Shown in pieces: positions 25,344 through 37,343 of a stretch of 64,000 nt of DNA. Both the position numbers and the translations under genes were made by a program. The number at the start of each line of letters is the position of its first letter. Positions within the stretch are counted from its first letter, which is position 1. The stretch lies in contig QXEO01000832.1 in the NCBI GenBank assembly GCA_007115705.1, forward strand, positions 186,001-250,000, given 5' to 3'. Below the pieces are notes generated by a model. The model was not told where the DNA came from. It saw nothing but the letters and a program-made list of their open reading frames with translations, and searched no databases. The DNA comes from Dactylis glomerata (lineage: Eukaryota; Streptophyta; Magnoliopsida; Poales; Poaceae).

Positions 25344-26192
25344 TCATGTGGGCGCCATATAAGAGCTTGAGGCAAAGGCGCCATAAAGGAACTTAAAGCA
25401 ATAGAGAGCATCAAAAAGCAAGTATGGAACACATTTAAATCTAAACCACTTCCTATGAAAAATAGTCTTGTAAAGAGACAAGTCATGAAAGCGCAAAGCA
25501 AAAAGCATAGGAAGGCAAAACAAGTACAACTTCAAGAATTGCAACATAAAGAGGGGAAACTCAATATTGTTGAGATCCATCAAACCATGTTTCCCTCTCT
25601 CATAATAACTTTCAGTAGAATCATGAATATAATTAACAATATAACTATCACATAAAGCATCCCTATCATGAGCCACATGCATAAAAGAATTAATACTCAC
25701 CACAGGAACAATAGTAGTATGAGCAGATTCAATAGAATAATTATTCTCATCACCATAATCATAAAAAATAGGAGGCATATTGTAATCATAACTATTTTTA
25801 TCCTCAATAGTAGGTGAACTGAAAATATTATACTCATCATCATAGCCATCATAAACTAGAGGTTTAGTATCATCACAAGCTAGAGAACAGCTATTTCGCA
25901 AAGCATACTCATCAAACATATCATCATAAGAAGGAACATCACATATGGGAGATAAAATATCATCAGAGCAAATTTTCTCCACTAAAGCTGGGGAACTAAA
26001 AATATCATGCTTAACAAAACCAGCTTCCCCAAGCTTAGACTTTTCTATAGCATTAGTAATAACAGTGTTCGAAACATTCATACTAACAACACTATTAGCA
26101 TGCAAATTAAGCTCCAAAGGTTTTTCAATTTTCTCTTCAAACACTTCATATCTAAACTCAGGAAAAAGACTAAAGAACTCTTTATTTTCCAT
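25344..26192 (-). CDS. Element F truncated gag-like frame (282 aa)
   Basis: The frame is open from ATG 26192 to a stop at 25344. Residues 1 to about 93 match the start of the D gag (MENKEF, SKLGEAGFV, SDDILSPICDV); the remainder matches its C-terminal part from PSYDDMFDEYALR onward. The joint lies at an ATGTT shared by both sides in D (30206-30210 and 46997-47001), which amounts to an in-frame loss of 562 codons. The whole capsid region and the CCHC knuckle are gone. The C-terminal 75 residues are strongly hydrophobic and rich in Phe, Leu and Tyr, as in D. Function unknown; it may be only a remnant. Confidence 0.75.
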   Translation of the reverse strand: MENKEFFSLFPEFRYEVFEEKIEKPLELNLHANSVVSMNVSNTVITNAIEKSKLGEAGFVKHDIFSSPALVEKICSDDILSPICDVPSYDDMFDEYALRNSCSLACDDTKPLVYDGYDDEYNIFSSPTIEDKNSYDYNMPPIFYDYGDENNYSIESAHTTIVPVVSINSFMHVAHDRDALCDSYIVNYIHDSTESYYERGKHGLMDLNNIEFPLFMLQFLKLYLFCLPMLFALRFHDLSLYKTIFHRKWFRFKCVPYLLFDALYCFKFLYGAFASSSYMAPT

Positions 26193-26325
26193 TAAGCCTA
26201 ACTAGTGAAAATAAAAACAAGAAACAAAAAGATGTAATTGCAGAATCTAAAGGAAATAACTTCGAGCACTCACCAGCAACTAAAAGACTTAGTAGCCAAA
26301 GGATGTGAGTACCTTTTACCTTACC

Positions 26326-26343
26326 TCCCCGGCAACGGCGCCA
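26326..26343 (-). other. Primer binding site of element F (tRNA-Asp)
   Basis: Minus strand TGGCGCCGTTGCCGGGGA, an 18-base match to the complement of the plant tRNA-Asp 3' end, starting 10 nt from the LTR. Confidence 0.85.
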
Positions 26344-26353
26344 GAAAAGAGCT

Positions 26354-27895
26354 TGATGTCTACGCACGCGTCTGTTCTTGTAGACAGTGTTGGGCCTCCA
26401 AGTGCAAAGGTTTTTAGAACAGCAGCAAGTTTCCCTTAAGTGGATCACCCAAGGTTTATCGAACTCAGGGAGGAAGAGGTCAAAGCTATCCCTCTCAAAC
26501 AACCCTTCAATTACGATACGGAAAGTCTCTTGTGTCCCCAACACACCCAATACACTTGTCAGATGTATAGGTGCACTAGTTCGGCGAAGAGATAGTGAAA
26601 TACAAGCGGTAGTGATGATTATAAGTAGCAAATGTGGTCTGAAATAAATATCGTTGTGAGCAAACATGTAACAAAACAGGAAGTAAATGGTGTGCAATGC
26701 TTGGAAACAAGGCCTAGGGATCATACTTTCACTAGTGGACACACTCCCAACAAATATAACATGATTGAACAAATAAACAACTTCTCTTCACTATGGTACT
26801 CTGAATTACTCTCCTATTGAACAACACTAATCATTGCGTAGGGCTACAAAGCACTCCTTAAAGTTCATCAAGTACTTGACAAACACCACTCATAGAGATA
26901 TTCAAATCAGATCACAACTCAAGATAGATATTATTGCAACTTAGACCAAGTACTAACATGGTGCACACACTTTCAACATTACACTATGAAAGGAGGAATA
27001 GATCACTTCAATACTATCATAGCGATAATTATTCTCATAATCCATAAAAGATCATAATCGTAGCCTAGACCAAGTCCACCATGATGCACGCACTATCACC
27101 GTTACACCATGGCAGGAGGAATAGATTACTTTAATAATACCACTAGAGTACACATAATATCTGAATAATAACATCTACTTGTTCAACATGATACAAAGCT
27201 CACGATCACATAAAGATCACATCATGGGAGAGAGAGGTGAACCACATAGCTACCGGTAGAGCCCTCAGCCCCGGGGATGAACTACTCCCTCCTCATCATA
27301 GGAGACAGCAAGGTTGATGGAGATGGCGGTGAGGTCGATAGAGACGGCAGAGACGGCGATGGAGACCGATGGAGATGGCTCCGGGGGCACTTCCCCGTCC
27401 CGGCAGGGTGCCAGAACAGAGACTTCTGTCCCCCGAAATTCGTCGGTGGCGGCGGCGGAACTGCGGAACTCTTTCTGGAAAATTGCCGACCCTTTTAGTG
27501 TTTTCCGTCCCGAGGCTTTATATAGGCGAAGGGGCGTCGTCAGGGGGTAGCCAGGGGCTCCTCACACTAGGGTGGCGCGGCCAGGGCCTGGGCCGCGCCA
27601 CCTATGTGTGAGGGCGGCCTCTGGCCCCCCTCTGGCTCTCTTTCGGTCTTCGGAAAGCTTCCGAGAAAAATAAGACTTCTGGCTTTTGTTTCGTCCAATT
27701 CCGAGAATATTTCCTGTGTAGCTTTTCTGAAACACAAAAACAGCAGAAAACAGGGAACTGGCACTGTGGCATCTTGTCAATAGGTTAGTTCCGGAAATCG
27801 CATAAAAACACCACGAAGTGTAACAAAACACAAGGCAAATGGTGCAAAAACAAGCATGGAGCATCAAAAATTATAGATACTTTTGAGACGTATCA
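26354..27895 (-). repeat. 5' LTR of element F
   Basis: Equal in length to 21218-22759, with visible substitutions. TATATAGG at the promoter position near 27519-27526 reads in the reverse sense of the element's TATATAAAG box. Confidence 0.92.
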
Positions 27896-28287
27896 CCCAG
27901 CCATGCCATCATGGGGCAAGCTTTCAACATTGCACTTCTTATTTGAGTTGATATCGTGATCTTTTGTTTATGGATACTCACGGTGTGAAATGAATTGGGA
28001 ATCTTGCGAGATCATGGAGTTTGTATATGTGTTAGAGAAATGCCTGGGCCGCCAATCTAAGCCATGCATAATTCATGGTGGAAATTTGCAGCATGCCCAT
28101 AGTGGACATTCGACGACGCATCCCAAAATAAAAAGCTATACAAATGGTAAATAAAAGAGATGTCGAGGTGTTCATTGTCTGCTTGTCATGTCATTTTGAT
28201 GTGGGCTTGTTCCATGTCATCGGGCACGGAGGTACTCCGTTGGCGGTTCTCGATGATACGTATATACTTACAATGACAAGAGCTTGC
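27896..28287 (+). other. Element A 3' UTR, segment 3 (between F and D)
   Basis: Non-coding continuation of A; matches the reverse strand of E at about 16815-17185. It ends at CTTGC, the target site of element D. Confidence 0.85.
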
Positions 28288-29824
28288 TGATACGTCTCAA
28301 ATGTATCTATAATTTTCGATGCTCCATGCTTGTTTTTACACCATTTGCCTTGCGTTTCGTTACACTTCGTGGCGTTTTTATGCGATTTCCGGAACTAACC
28401 TATTGACAAGATGCCACAGTGCCAGTTCCCTGTTTTCTGCTGTTTTTGTGTTTCAGAGTGATACACAGGAAATATTCTCGGAATTGGACGAAACAAAAGC
28501 CAGAAGTCTTATTTTTCCCGGGAGCATCCAGACATCCGAAAGAGAGCCGGAGAGGGGCCAGGGCCTGCCCTCACACTAGGGTGGCGCGGCCCAGGCCCAG
28601 GCCGCGCCACCCATGTGTGAGGAGCCCCTGGATGCCCTCTCGTGATGCCCCTTCGCCTATATAAAGCCTCGGGACGGAAAACCCTAAAGGATTCGGCAAT
28701 TTTCCAGAAAGAGTTCCGCAGCTCCGCCGCCATCGCCGACGAATTTCGGGGGACAGAAGTCTCTGTTCCGGCACCCTGCCGAGACGGGGAAGTGCCCTCG
28801 GAGCCATCTCCATCGATCTCCATCGCCGTCTCCGCCGTCTCCATCGACCTCACCGCCATCTCCATCAACCTTGCTGTCTCCTATGATGAGGAGGGAGTAG
28901 TTCATCCCCGGGGCTGAGGGCTCTACCGGTAGCTATGTGGTTCACCTCTCTCTCCCATGATGTGATCTTTATGTGATCGTGAGCTTTGTATCATGTTGAA
29001 CAAGTACATGTTATTATTTAGATATTTTGTGTACTCTAGCAATGTTATTAAAGTAATCTATTCCTCCTGCTATGGTGTAACGGTGACAGTGCGTGCATCA
29101 TGGTGGTACTTGGTTTAGGCTACGATTGTGATCTCTTGTGGATTATGAGAATAATTATTGCTATGATAGTTTGAGTGATCTATTCCTCCTTTCATGGTGT
29201 AATGTTGACAGTGTGTGCACCGTGTTAGTACTTGGTTTAAGTTGCAATGATTTCTATCTTGAGTTGTGATCTGATTTGGGTATCTCTATGAGTGGTGTTT
29301 GTCAAGTACTTGATGAACTTTAAGGGGTGCTTCCGTAGCCACTACGCGATGATTAGTGATATTCAATAGGAGAGTAATTCAGAGTACCTTAGCAAAGAGA
29401 AGTTACTTGTTCATTCATGTTATATTGTTGGGAGTGTGTCCACTAGTGAAAGTATGATCCCTGGGCCTTGTTTCCAAGCTTTGCATACCGTTTACTTGCT
29501 ATTTTGTTACTTGTTTGCTCGCAGCGATATTTATTTCACATCACGTTTGCTACTTATAATCATCTATACCACTTGTATTTCACTATCTCTTCGCCAAACT
29601 AGTGCACCTATACATCTGACAAGTGTATTGGGTGTGTTGGGGACACAAGAGACTTTCTGTTTCGTAATTGCAGGGTTGCTTGAGAGGGATAGCTTTGACC
29701 TCTAACCTCCCTGAGTTCGATAAACCTTGGGTGATCCACTTAAGGGAAACTTGCTGCTGTTCTACAAACCTCTGCACTTGGAGGCCCAACAAGTGTCTAC
29801 AAGAATAAAAGTGCATAGACATCA
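28288..29824 (+). repeat. 5' LTR of element D
   Basis: TGATACGTC...GACATCA. TATATAAA core promoter at 28658-28665. The first 350 or so bases resemble the A-type LTR; the later part does not. Confidence 0.95.
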
Positions 29825-29834
29825 AGCTCTTTTC

Positions 29835-29852
29835 TGGCGCCGTTGCCGGGGA
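29835..29852 (+). other. Primer binding site of element D (tRNA-Asp)
   Basis: TGGCGCCGTTGCCGGGGA, a perfect match to the complement of the plant tRNA-Asp 3' end, 10 nt from the LTR. Confidence 0.88.
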
Positions 29853-29964
29853 GGTAAGGTAAAAGGTACTCGCATCCTCCTATGTGAGTGCTCAGAGTTA
29901 TTTCCTTTAGATTCTGCAATTATATCTTTTTGTTTTTTGTTTTTATTTTCACTAGTTAGGCTTA

Positions 29965-30862
29965 ATGGAAAATAAAGAGTTATTTAGTCTTTTTTCTGAG
30001 TTTAGATTTGAAGAGAAAATTGAAAAACCGTTGGAGCATATTTCGCATAGCAATGTTATTAGTACGAATGCTTTGAATCCCGTTATTGCTAATGCTATAG
30101 AAAAGTCTAAGCTTGGGGAAGCTGGTTTTGTCGAGTATGATATTTTTAGTCCCCCAGCTTTAGTGGAGAAAGTTTGCTCTGATGATATTTTATCTCCCAT
30201 ATGTGATGTTTCTAATGATGCTTGTGCTCCTCATCCTTTTGAAATACCTATGAAAATTGTTAGGCGTGTTATGGATAACTGCTATTCAGGAGATGGAACT
30301 ATCCATCCGGGAGATCACTTACTGTTTATACATGAATTATGCGAGTTGTTCAGGTGTGCAGGTATTTCACCAAGCCAGGTCAAGAAGAAGCTATTCTCTT
30401 TATCATTGAAAGGCAGAGCTGAGGAGTGGTATCAACTGCTCCAAGATGGTCAATCTATTGAGTGGGAGGAAATTGTACCTCTCTTTTATTCCAAGTTTTA
30501 TCCTCCAAGTGAAATTCATAAAGATCGTAATCGGATATATAATTTTTGGCCTCATGAGGGAGAAAGCATTGCCCAAGCGTGGGGAAGATTGAAGTTACTA
30601 ATGCATAAATGTCCTATTCATGATCTTCCCCGTAATATTGTTATTGATAATTTTTATGCACGGCTTACTCTTCCTGATAAGGATTATTTGGATGCTTCTT
30701 GCTTTGGATCATTCACTCATATGAAGGAAGATGCTAAGTGGAAACTTCTTGACCGTATACAAGAGAATGCTGAAGGATGGGAAAACGACAAAGGTAAAGG
30801 ATCAGGTATGAATTACGAGTTTGATTGCATTAAGTCTTTCGCTGAAACTGCTAATTTTCAAG
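29965..30862 (+). pseudogene. Element D gag (5' part), interrupted by element C
   Basis: Starts at ATG 29965 (MENKELF). After about 90 residues of a poorly conserved N-terminus comes a capsid domain (about 30220-30780) with LFSLSLKGRAEEWYQLL, FYSKFYPPSE and AQAWGRLKLLMHKCP, typical of plant Gypsy gag proteins. No internal stop. It ends in TCAAG, the C target duplication, and resumes in frame at 45968. Whole frame about 829 residues before the insertion. Confidence 0.9.
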
Positions 30863-31798
30863 TGTCGTCGTGGTGAAACAACATATGCCATAGGATGGCT
30901 TAAATGGGGGCCGACTAGATGCTGGAGGATTCGGGAGAGGGGAACGAGCTAAAGAGCCCGACAGAAAGGAACACAGATCTACCCAGGTTCGGGGCTCTCG
31001 TAAGGAGATAACACCCCTACTCCTGCTCTACTTGCTTTATATTTGGATCGATGGAGTATACAACACTGGTGCCTCTGAGCTCTCTGCTAGAGGAGGAAGA
31101 TGAACTACTAAGTGTAGGAATACTCAAGTGACCAACAAACCTCCAACCCTTTTCTAGGACTCCCTGTGCCACCTTATATAGTGGTGGCCAGGGTTACAAC
31201 GGTCATAGAAGACCAGGAGACACCAACTACACTCCAAACAGGACTTGCTGTCGAGGGCAGACGCCCATGACTTTCTCCCTGATTGCTCTCGATGGGACTC
31301 CCCTTGCTGTACCTTGTACTTCCAGGACTGTGACCTTACCACTCTGAGGTAAGCTTGTACTTGTGCACAGTGAGGGTAGGTAAACTCCACTGTGCACCCT
31401 GCCATCACCCTGCTACCATGCTTGGATGTTTTCTTCCTTGAATGTAGCGATGTGACACCTTGGTTGACTTAAGTATCCCGGATATGACCGTTGGCCATAT
31501 CCTGGACATACATGCCGGACCTACGACCTATGAAGGTCGGGTAATCCGGCCTCCCCTGCTCCTGCACAACACACAGAATAGATAGGCCGGCATATCTAAG
31601 TATATGCCGGCACACCCCAGTTAGTATTCCGGTTGATCCGGCATATCCAGACATCAGCCGGGATATACATATATGCCGGCCTGGCCCATGCTCTTATATT
31701 CCAGCCAGGCCCTTCGCTAGGTCAACCGGCATAAAAGTCAACCATGAACCTTGTATCTTTCTAGCCTCTTGACCCTACCGGGGGTCATTCCCCCGACA
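30863..31798 (-). repeat. 3' LTR of element C
   Basis: TGTCGTCG...CCCCCGACA on the plus strand. Minus-strand TATA box TATATAA at 31174-31180, followed by a run of CCGGCATAT-like motifs (31560-31760). Confidence 0.95.
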
Positions 31799-32268
31799 CT
31801 AGTCCCCGAAGCTGCCGAGGTTCCCCAGTCATAACTGTGGAGCCTTGACAGGTTCAACATATCTTCTTTTCATTATACTCCGGTTCTCCGGTATATCCCG
31901 ACGATTGGATTATATGCCGGGACATCCGCCCCTATCCCGGCCGCTGTTACTTCTCCAAATGTTATTCCGGCCAGTCCCGAGGGTATTCCGGACGGAACAT
32001 ATACATCGGGCAGTTATTCCGACATATAGACGAGTCTTCCTCGAGAAGCCACGCCTGTCAGTTTGCATCGAAACTTGGAACCGTCCTGTCATCTCGAACG
32101 GTCACACACGATGTGACGGTTCACAGTGCAGTTACTCCTCGCCATCATTGCGTCATGGCACGGTTACAGGAACCGCCGCCCCACTCCGTGCCGCCACGTG
32201 GCGGCTCGCCACAGAAACGGTCGGGGGAGTGGAGCACTATCCTCCCCACGACCCTTACCTGGCAGGCA
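31799..32268 (+). other. Element C: polypurine tract and upstream region of the antisense gene
   Basis: Bases 31799-31814 read on the minus strand as CTTCGGGGACTAG, the likely polypurine tract. The rest is non-coding, rich in CCGG and ATGCCGG motifs, and directly precedes the TATA box of the plus-strand gene. Confidence 0.6.
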
Positions 32269-32276
32269 TATAAATA
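32269..32276 (+). promoter_or_regulatory. TATA box of the element C antisense gene
   Basis: A consensus TATAAATA, followed about 35 bp later by a C-rich tract (about 32306-32318) and a CG-rich leader. A GTGAGT donor-like site at 32557 suggests an intron in the leader before the ATG at 32881; I could not fix its acceptor. Confidence 0.7.
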
Positions 32277-32880
32277 GGGCGGCAGGGGTAAACTTCTCTT
32301 TTTACCCCCCCCCCCCACCATCGTCTTCCTCCTCTGCTCTTCTGCCTCCTGCGCTCCACCGCCGGAACGAAGAACAGAGAACAGCATCGCCGCCGCCGTC
32401 GACCTGCTCCCCGCCGACGCCGACGCTTCTACGACGCCCGACATCTCTGTCGACGACGCCGCCGCCGCCGCATCTCTCCTTCGCGACACTGCTGGGAGAT
32501 TGGACCTCCTCCCGCACGCTCGTTGCCGCCGTTCCGCCGCCGTCGACCAAGCTCCGGTGAGTTCCTCTTTCCCTCTGTTCTTCCTTTTTCACGCTTTTCT
32601 GTAGCTTTGCCCCGGTAGCCACACTTGCATAGATCTGCCGCAGTTTCTCTGCTTGTTTTCCCGTTGATTCGACTAGCATTGCTAGCAACGCTCGCGGGTG
32701 TTCTTCCTTAGAAGTTTTACCCTTGTTTGTTTCTATTTTTAACTGCCTCGGTAGATCTTGTATCTCTGCTAACATTGGTGAGGGCGGTATGCCGGAGAGA
32801 CTAACCTCCCTCTTTTCTCCGGCCTTGATAGGATTAACATCACGGGACTCCGGCTCTCACGCCTTGTCCCGGCCATCAAG

Positions 32881-35800
32881 ATGGCATCATCAAGCATGAC
32901 GGGTACCTCGGCCTCGGAGGAAGATAACTCGGCCCGGGTCCAAGGACGCTCCGGCTGGGAGGGGTCGGAGGTCACCCCGGCCGACATATCCTGGGTCACC
33001 TCCACCAGGAGAGTGCCGGAGGGAGTTGCATGCCGGCTACCGGCAGGAGAGACTGCGCCGGCACCCGAACCCGGAGAACGCGTCGTCTTCATCGCTCACT
33101 TCGAGCGGGGTTTCGGCTTGCCGGTGTCAGACTTCTTCCGGGACATCCTCGACACCTACGATCTACAACCTCATCATATCCCGGCCAATGCCGTGATGAT
33201 CCTCTCCGCCTTCGCTGCTTTTTGCGAAGGCTATGCCGGCATAGAGCCCTTATCCCAAGGCTGGGCGAAGTACTTCCAACTGTGGAAGCAAGTCATCCAA
33301 GAGCCGCCCCGGAGCAAGGATGAGCCGCAGGAGACAGCCCAGGAGAAGAAGGACCGCCCCATGACCCTATGCAGCGCGGCGACCATCATGTCCCGGAAGG
33401 GCTCGGACTTCCCCAAGGTGGAGCTCCTTGAGTCTTGCAAGAAGTGGCAGAAAAGCTTCTTCTACGTCAAGAACACCACTGACGAGGATCTGCTCAACCT
33501 GCCGCCATTTGTGGACGAGCCACCTTTGGCCATGAAGAATTGGACTTACAACCCGAAGAACTCGGTGATGCCGGTGAACGCGCTTCACCGGGTTAAGGGC
33601 TAGCTCCGGGATGCCGGCCTTACCCCTCAAGATCTGGTGGCATGCTATATCAGCCGGCGCGTGTCCCCTCTGCAGCGCCGGTCGCACAAGATCTGCCAGA
33701 TGAGCGGGCCCATGGACCCCACCCGGCATTCCACACATGAGCTGACTCCGGCCGACATTCTGCGGCGGATCAAGGACGTCTGCAAGTCCTCTCAGGCCAC
33801 CTTTGCCTGGGGGCTGGAACCATATAGCCGGGATAGGCCTGCCCCGACGGTAAATACTCTGGCCGATACATGCTCTTTTGCCCGGCACATAGATAGTTAA
33901 GCCGACACATATCTATTTATCGACACATATCCTGTTTGGCCCGAGATATTTCTATTTACCGCCATATTCCCTTGTTTGATCACTTGACTTTGCTTTTATA
34001 CAGAAATTCAGCTTCCAAGCCATGGAGAACTCCCGGATCAAGATCGCGGCAGACCGCACTGTTGCGGATGTTGAAGATCCGGATCACTGGGACAAGTTAC
34101 CCCGGAACACCCGTGCCGCAGCTGCCGCGGGTAAGGCCTCTTCATCCCGGCATTATACTCAAGACCGGAGTGAGATTGATTCTGACGAGGAGATCCTGCT
34201 GTACTATGACCCGATGCCACTTGCATATGCCTTTCCAGAAACACCTATTGCTTACGAGTTTCCAATGCCGTCCTCAGCTATCCCGGACGATATGGTTGTC
34301 GATGCCGCCCCTCTGAACCAGGGACCTCCTTCCACCGGCGGACGTGCCGGCCGGAAGCGAGGGGTGAAGCCCCAGCCCGACACACCCCAGAAGCCGAAGA
34401 GGCAGAAGGTCGGCGTGCCTATCCAGAAGAAACTGAGGCCTGTTGCCGCGGGGTAAGTTTCTTTTCTTTGTATCTCCTCCGACATATCTCTTGCTTTGAT
34501 TATTAACTTGGTATTTTCTTTCTTTCAGGGCTCCTCTTGCGCCGGAACAAGCTTCTGGCTCGAGTGGCGGCCCCAAGATCACTAAGCCGGCAGAAACTGC
34601 CACCTCCGACATTCCCTCAGCTAGTCATACGACCTCCCCGGCGCCGGCATCTTTGCCTGCGCCCGACAAGACCACCTCCCCGGCGAAGGACGATCCTCCG
34701 CCGGAACAAGACAACTCTGCCCCCGAAGTCCACATGGACTCGGGGGCTCAACAGGAACCATCGGCCTCTGATGTCCACATGGACACAGGAGCCCACCAAG
34801 AAGCACCAGACTCCGGCGCGCCCACCAGCGACGCCGGCACAACTGAAGACGCCGGCGCAAGCAACAAGAGCGCCGGCACAGACATCAAGGGCAAAGGCCC
34901 TTTAGTGCCGGAAGTCCGGACTATTCCGGATCCTGCTCCTGCTGGCCAAGATGCACCGGCCGCGCCGGAACAGCCCGCGCCCAAGACTCCTTCTGTTGAA
35001 AAGACTCCTGCACCGGCCAAGACCTCGGTACCGGCCAAGACCTCGGTGCCGGCTAAGACCTCTGCCCCGGCCAAGTCCGGCACACTGAAGATTCAGCCGA
35101 CCAAGTCCGGCACTCCATCTGCCGCCACTGCTCCTTCTAAGGCAGCGCCCCGGACCAGCTCTGCTCTGGCCCTGCACCTTGGCAGGGCAGCAACCCGGCC
35201 TGGCTACCGGCGCAACTTCTTCGACACGCCGGAACTTGAGGGCCGCGTCCCCCTGGGGACGAAGAGTGATCAAAGCCTCGGGTCTCTCAAGGAGCACTGT
35301 GTCAGGTGGAACGACGCTGGTGACATGGACACAGCGGATTCCAGGAGCAAGAAGATGGCCGAGGCCGCGGCTACTGGCGATCTAGCAGATATTCTGGCCG
35401 CGAAACCCCTACCGATCGCCTGCGAGCTGCTCAGCCTTCAGCAGAGACTTCACCGATTGGCCGACGCCACCAACGTAAGTCCCTTCTAACTATACACATA
35501 TCCCCAGTCCCCGAAAATGTCGGCTGTCCGGGATACGGACATCCGAGATTTTCTCATAGTCCTTTAGCTAGCTTCTTTTGAATTAACTGCCGACATATGA
35601 GCTCGATCCGAGCTTCAAATCCTAGTCACCGAGAGCCGGGATAGGTGCGCAGCACCTGTGCCGGGTTTCTATCAATTTCTCATTTCAATTATTTTTCAAA
35701 TCCTCTTGACCGAGATATGAGCTCGATTCGAGCTTCAAATCCTAGTCACCGAGAGCCGGGATAGGTGCACAGCACCTGTGCCGGGTCTTCAAAAGAACGA

Positions 35801-37343
35801 TCACTTGATAGAATCTTCAACTTAATTATCATGCCAAATTTCTCTGCTGACTTTTTAAATCCCGGCACTTTTGCAGCGCATGAACAACACTCGGGCCGAC
35901 ATGTTTCATGACTTGGTATGCGAGCATCGGAAGTTATCCGACGAGCATAGCAAGCTTCAGCTGGAGCTGTCCAAGAGAGGTAAACTTCGCCGACATACCG
36001 CTATATGCCGGATATCTTTCCTCTTTTTTACTTTGCAATACTATTCCTGCCGACACATAACCTTGTGCCGACATTCTTCAGCTAGCACTGAAGAACAAGT
36101 CGCCGAGCTTCTCAAGAGGGTGAAGGAGCTGACAGGTATACCGAATTCTGCTAATTTTCAACTAGCATCTTGCACTTCAAATCCTTTAATCTTTGTCAGT
36201 GCTATCTATTTTAAAATCCTTTTAACTTCAAACTGTTGCAGATGAGAAGGCTGGACTGGAGGCACGCCACCAGGACTGTATGTCGTCTGTGGATGTGGCC
36301 AAGCAACTGGATGACCGGGATACCGCTCATAAGGCTGAAGTTGAGCAGCTGAAGGGCCGGATCACCGAGCTTCTGGACAAGAAGGAACAGAGGGAGGGCC
36401 AACTGAAGAAGACCCAGGACCTGCTCGTTGCTTCCGAGTCTGATGCCTCCACTGCCCATGCCGAATTGTCCAGCCTGAAGGAGCAGGCAACCAAATGGGA
36501 GGTCACAGTTGCCCAGCTTAATGCCGACCTTGCCAGTAAGCTTCAAATCCTCTTTTCCTTATCCTGCCCGACATATCATGCTCTCTTCCGGCATATTTTC
36601 CTTTTGCTAATCCTTATTTCTATTTCCCAGACATGTTCCCCGCTTCCGTCGAAGACGTTGAGAGGGCTCTGCAGTTGGATCGAGAAAACCGGGGTGTTCC
36701 GGTTGACTCGGCCAACTGGGACATGTCGGAGCAGCTGCTGGCTCTGCAATCCCGGAAGAACGCCATGACGCTCTACACCGAAGAACTCTTTTATGGCGCC
36801 CAGGAGGCATTCTCTGCCCTCTGGCCGGGACAAAGGACGCCCACTGATCCTGTTGATCTCGGCAACGATCTGCAGCTTGCCAAGGTTCGCCTCCGAGAGT
36901 GGCGAGATTCCGGCGCGAGGGTAGGAGCTGACGAAGCTCTCAGCTACTTCCTCTCCTGGTATGAGAAAGCAGACCTGGAGACTTTGCTCACCGTGCGCGA
37001 AGGATCCATCTGGACCACGGATCCGGAACATATCCGCCGGCGCTGGGAGTTGGCCCACAGCTATGTGGACTATGCCGACACTGACACCTTCGTCCGGGAC
37101 ATCCGTGAGCCGGAGAAGACAGCGGAAGACGCCGCCAAGGAAGCTGCTGATGCTGAGGGCTCGGACTCCAGCCAAGATGAAGGGGAAACCGAAGAGGCCG
37201 ACACTGATGCTCCGGAACAGGCGTCTGTCCCGGGCGGAGGTGACGGCTCCATTCCGTCTGCTGGATCCGGCACTCCTGAGGCCGACATCTCCACCGCTAC
37301 AGCTCCTCCAGCCGGCGGCTCTGCTTCTGCCGCTGCTCCTTAA
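32881..37343 (+). pseudogene. Antisense intron-containing gene of element C (gypsy-type transposon domain protein), one internal stop
   Basis: Seven exons: 32881-33849, 34004-34452, 34529-35474, 35877-35979, 36082-36135, 36242-36535 and 36631-37343. All introns are GT...AG, and the joined frame (3528 nt, 1176 codons) is open except for TAG 33601-33603 at codon 241. Exon 1 carries a conserved domain (about residues 65-300: GERVVFIAHFERGFGLP, GYAGIEP, CYISRRVSPLQRR) shared with the element B antisense protein and resembling the Transposase_28 type. Exon 3 is Pro/Ala/Thr-rich with PAKTSV repeats, exons 4-6 form a coiled coil, and exon 7 has a helical domain (FSALWPGQRTPTDPVDLGND) and an acidic Ala-rich tail. 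It is transcribed against the element, so its introns are not spliced out of genomic RNA. Function unknown. Confidence 0.85.
35591..35786 (+). repeat. Two 76-bp direct repeats, 120 bp apart, in intron 3 of the element C antisense gene
   Basis: 35591-35666 and 35711-35786 are nearly identical. Each holds two inverted repeats: AGCTCGA...TCGAGCT, and AGGTGC...GCACCT. Confidence 0.8.

Larger units (their letters stand above)
21218..27895 (-). mobile_element. Element F: internally deleted LTR element of the D family
   Basis: 6678 bp, minus orientation, with 1542-bp LTRs (21218-22759, 26354-27895), flanked by CCCAG at 21213-21217 and 27896-27900. It carries a tRNA-Asp primer site, one 282-codon frame and a long 3' UTR. 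The frame joins the N- and C-terminal parts of the D gag and lacks the capsid and zinc-knuckle core, so F cannot build particles by itself. Confidence 0.93.

Noticed and set aside
1654..29852. Possible tRNA genes at the TGGCGCCGTTGCC motifs
   Set aside because: Only the 18-base complement of the tRNA 3' end is present, next to LTRs; these are primer sites.
34537..34905. Arg/Pro-rich frame overlapping exon 3 of the C antisense gene
   Set aside because: Out of frame with the spliced model, which is supported by phase at both flanking introns.
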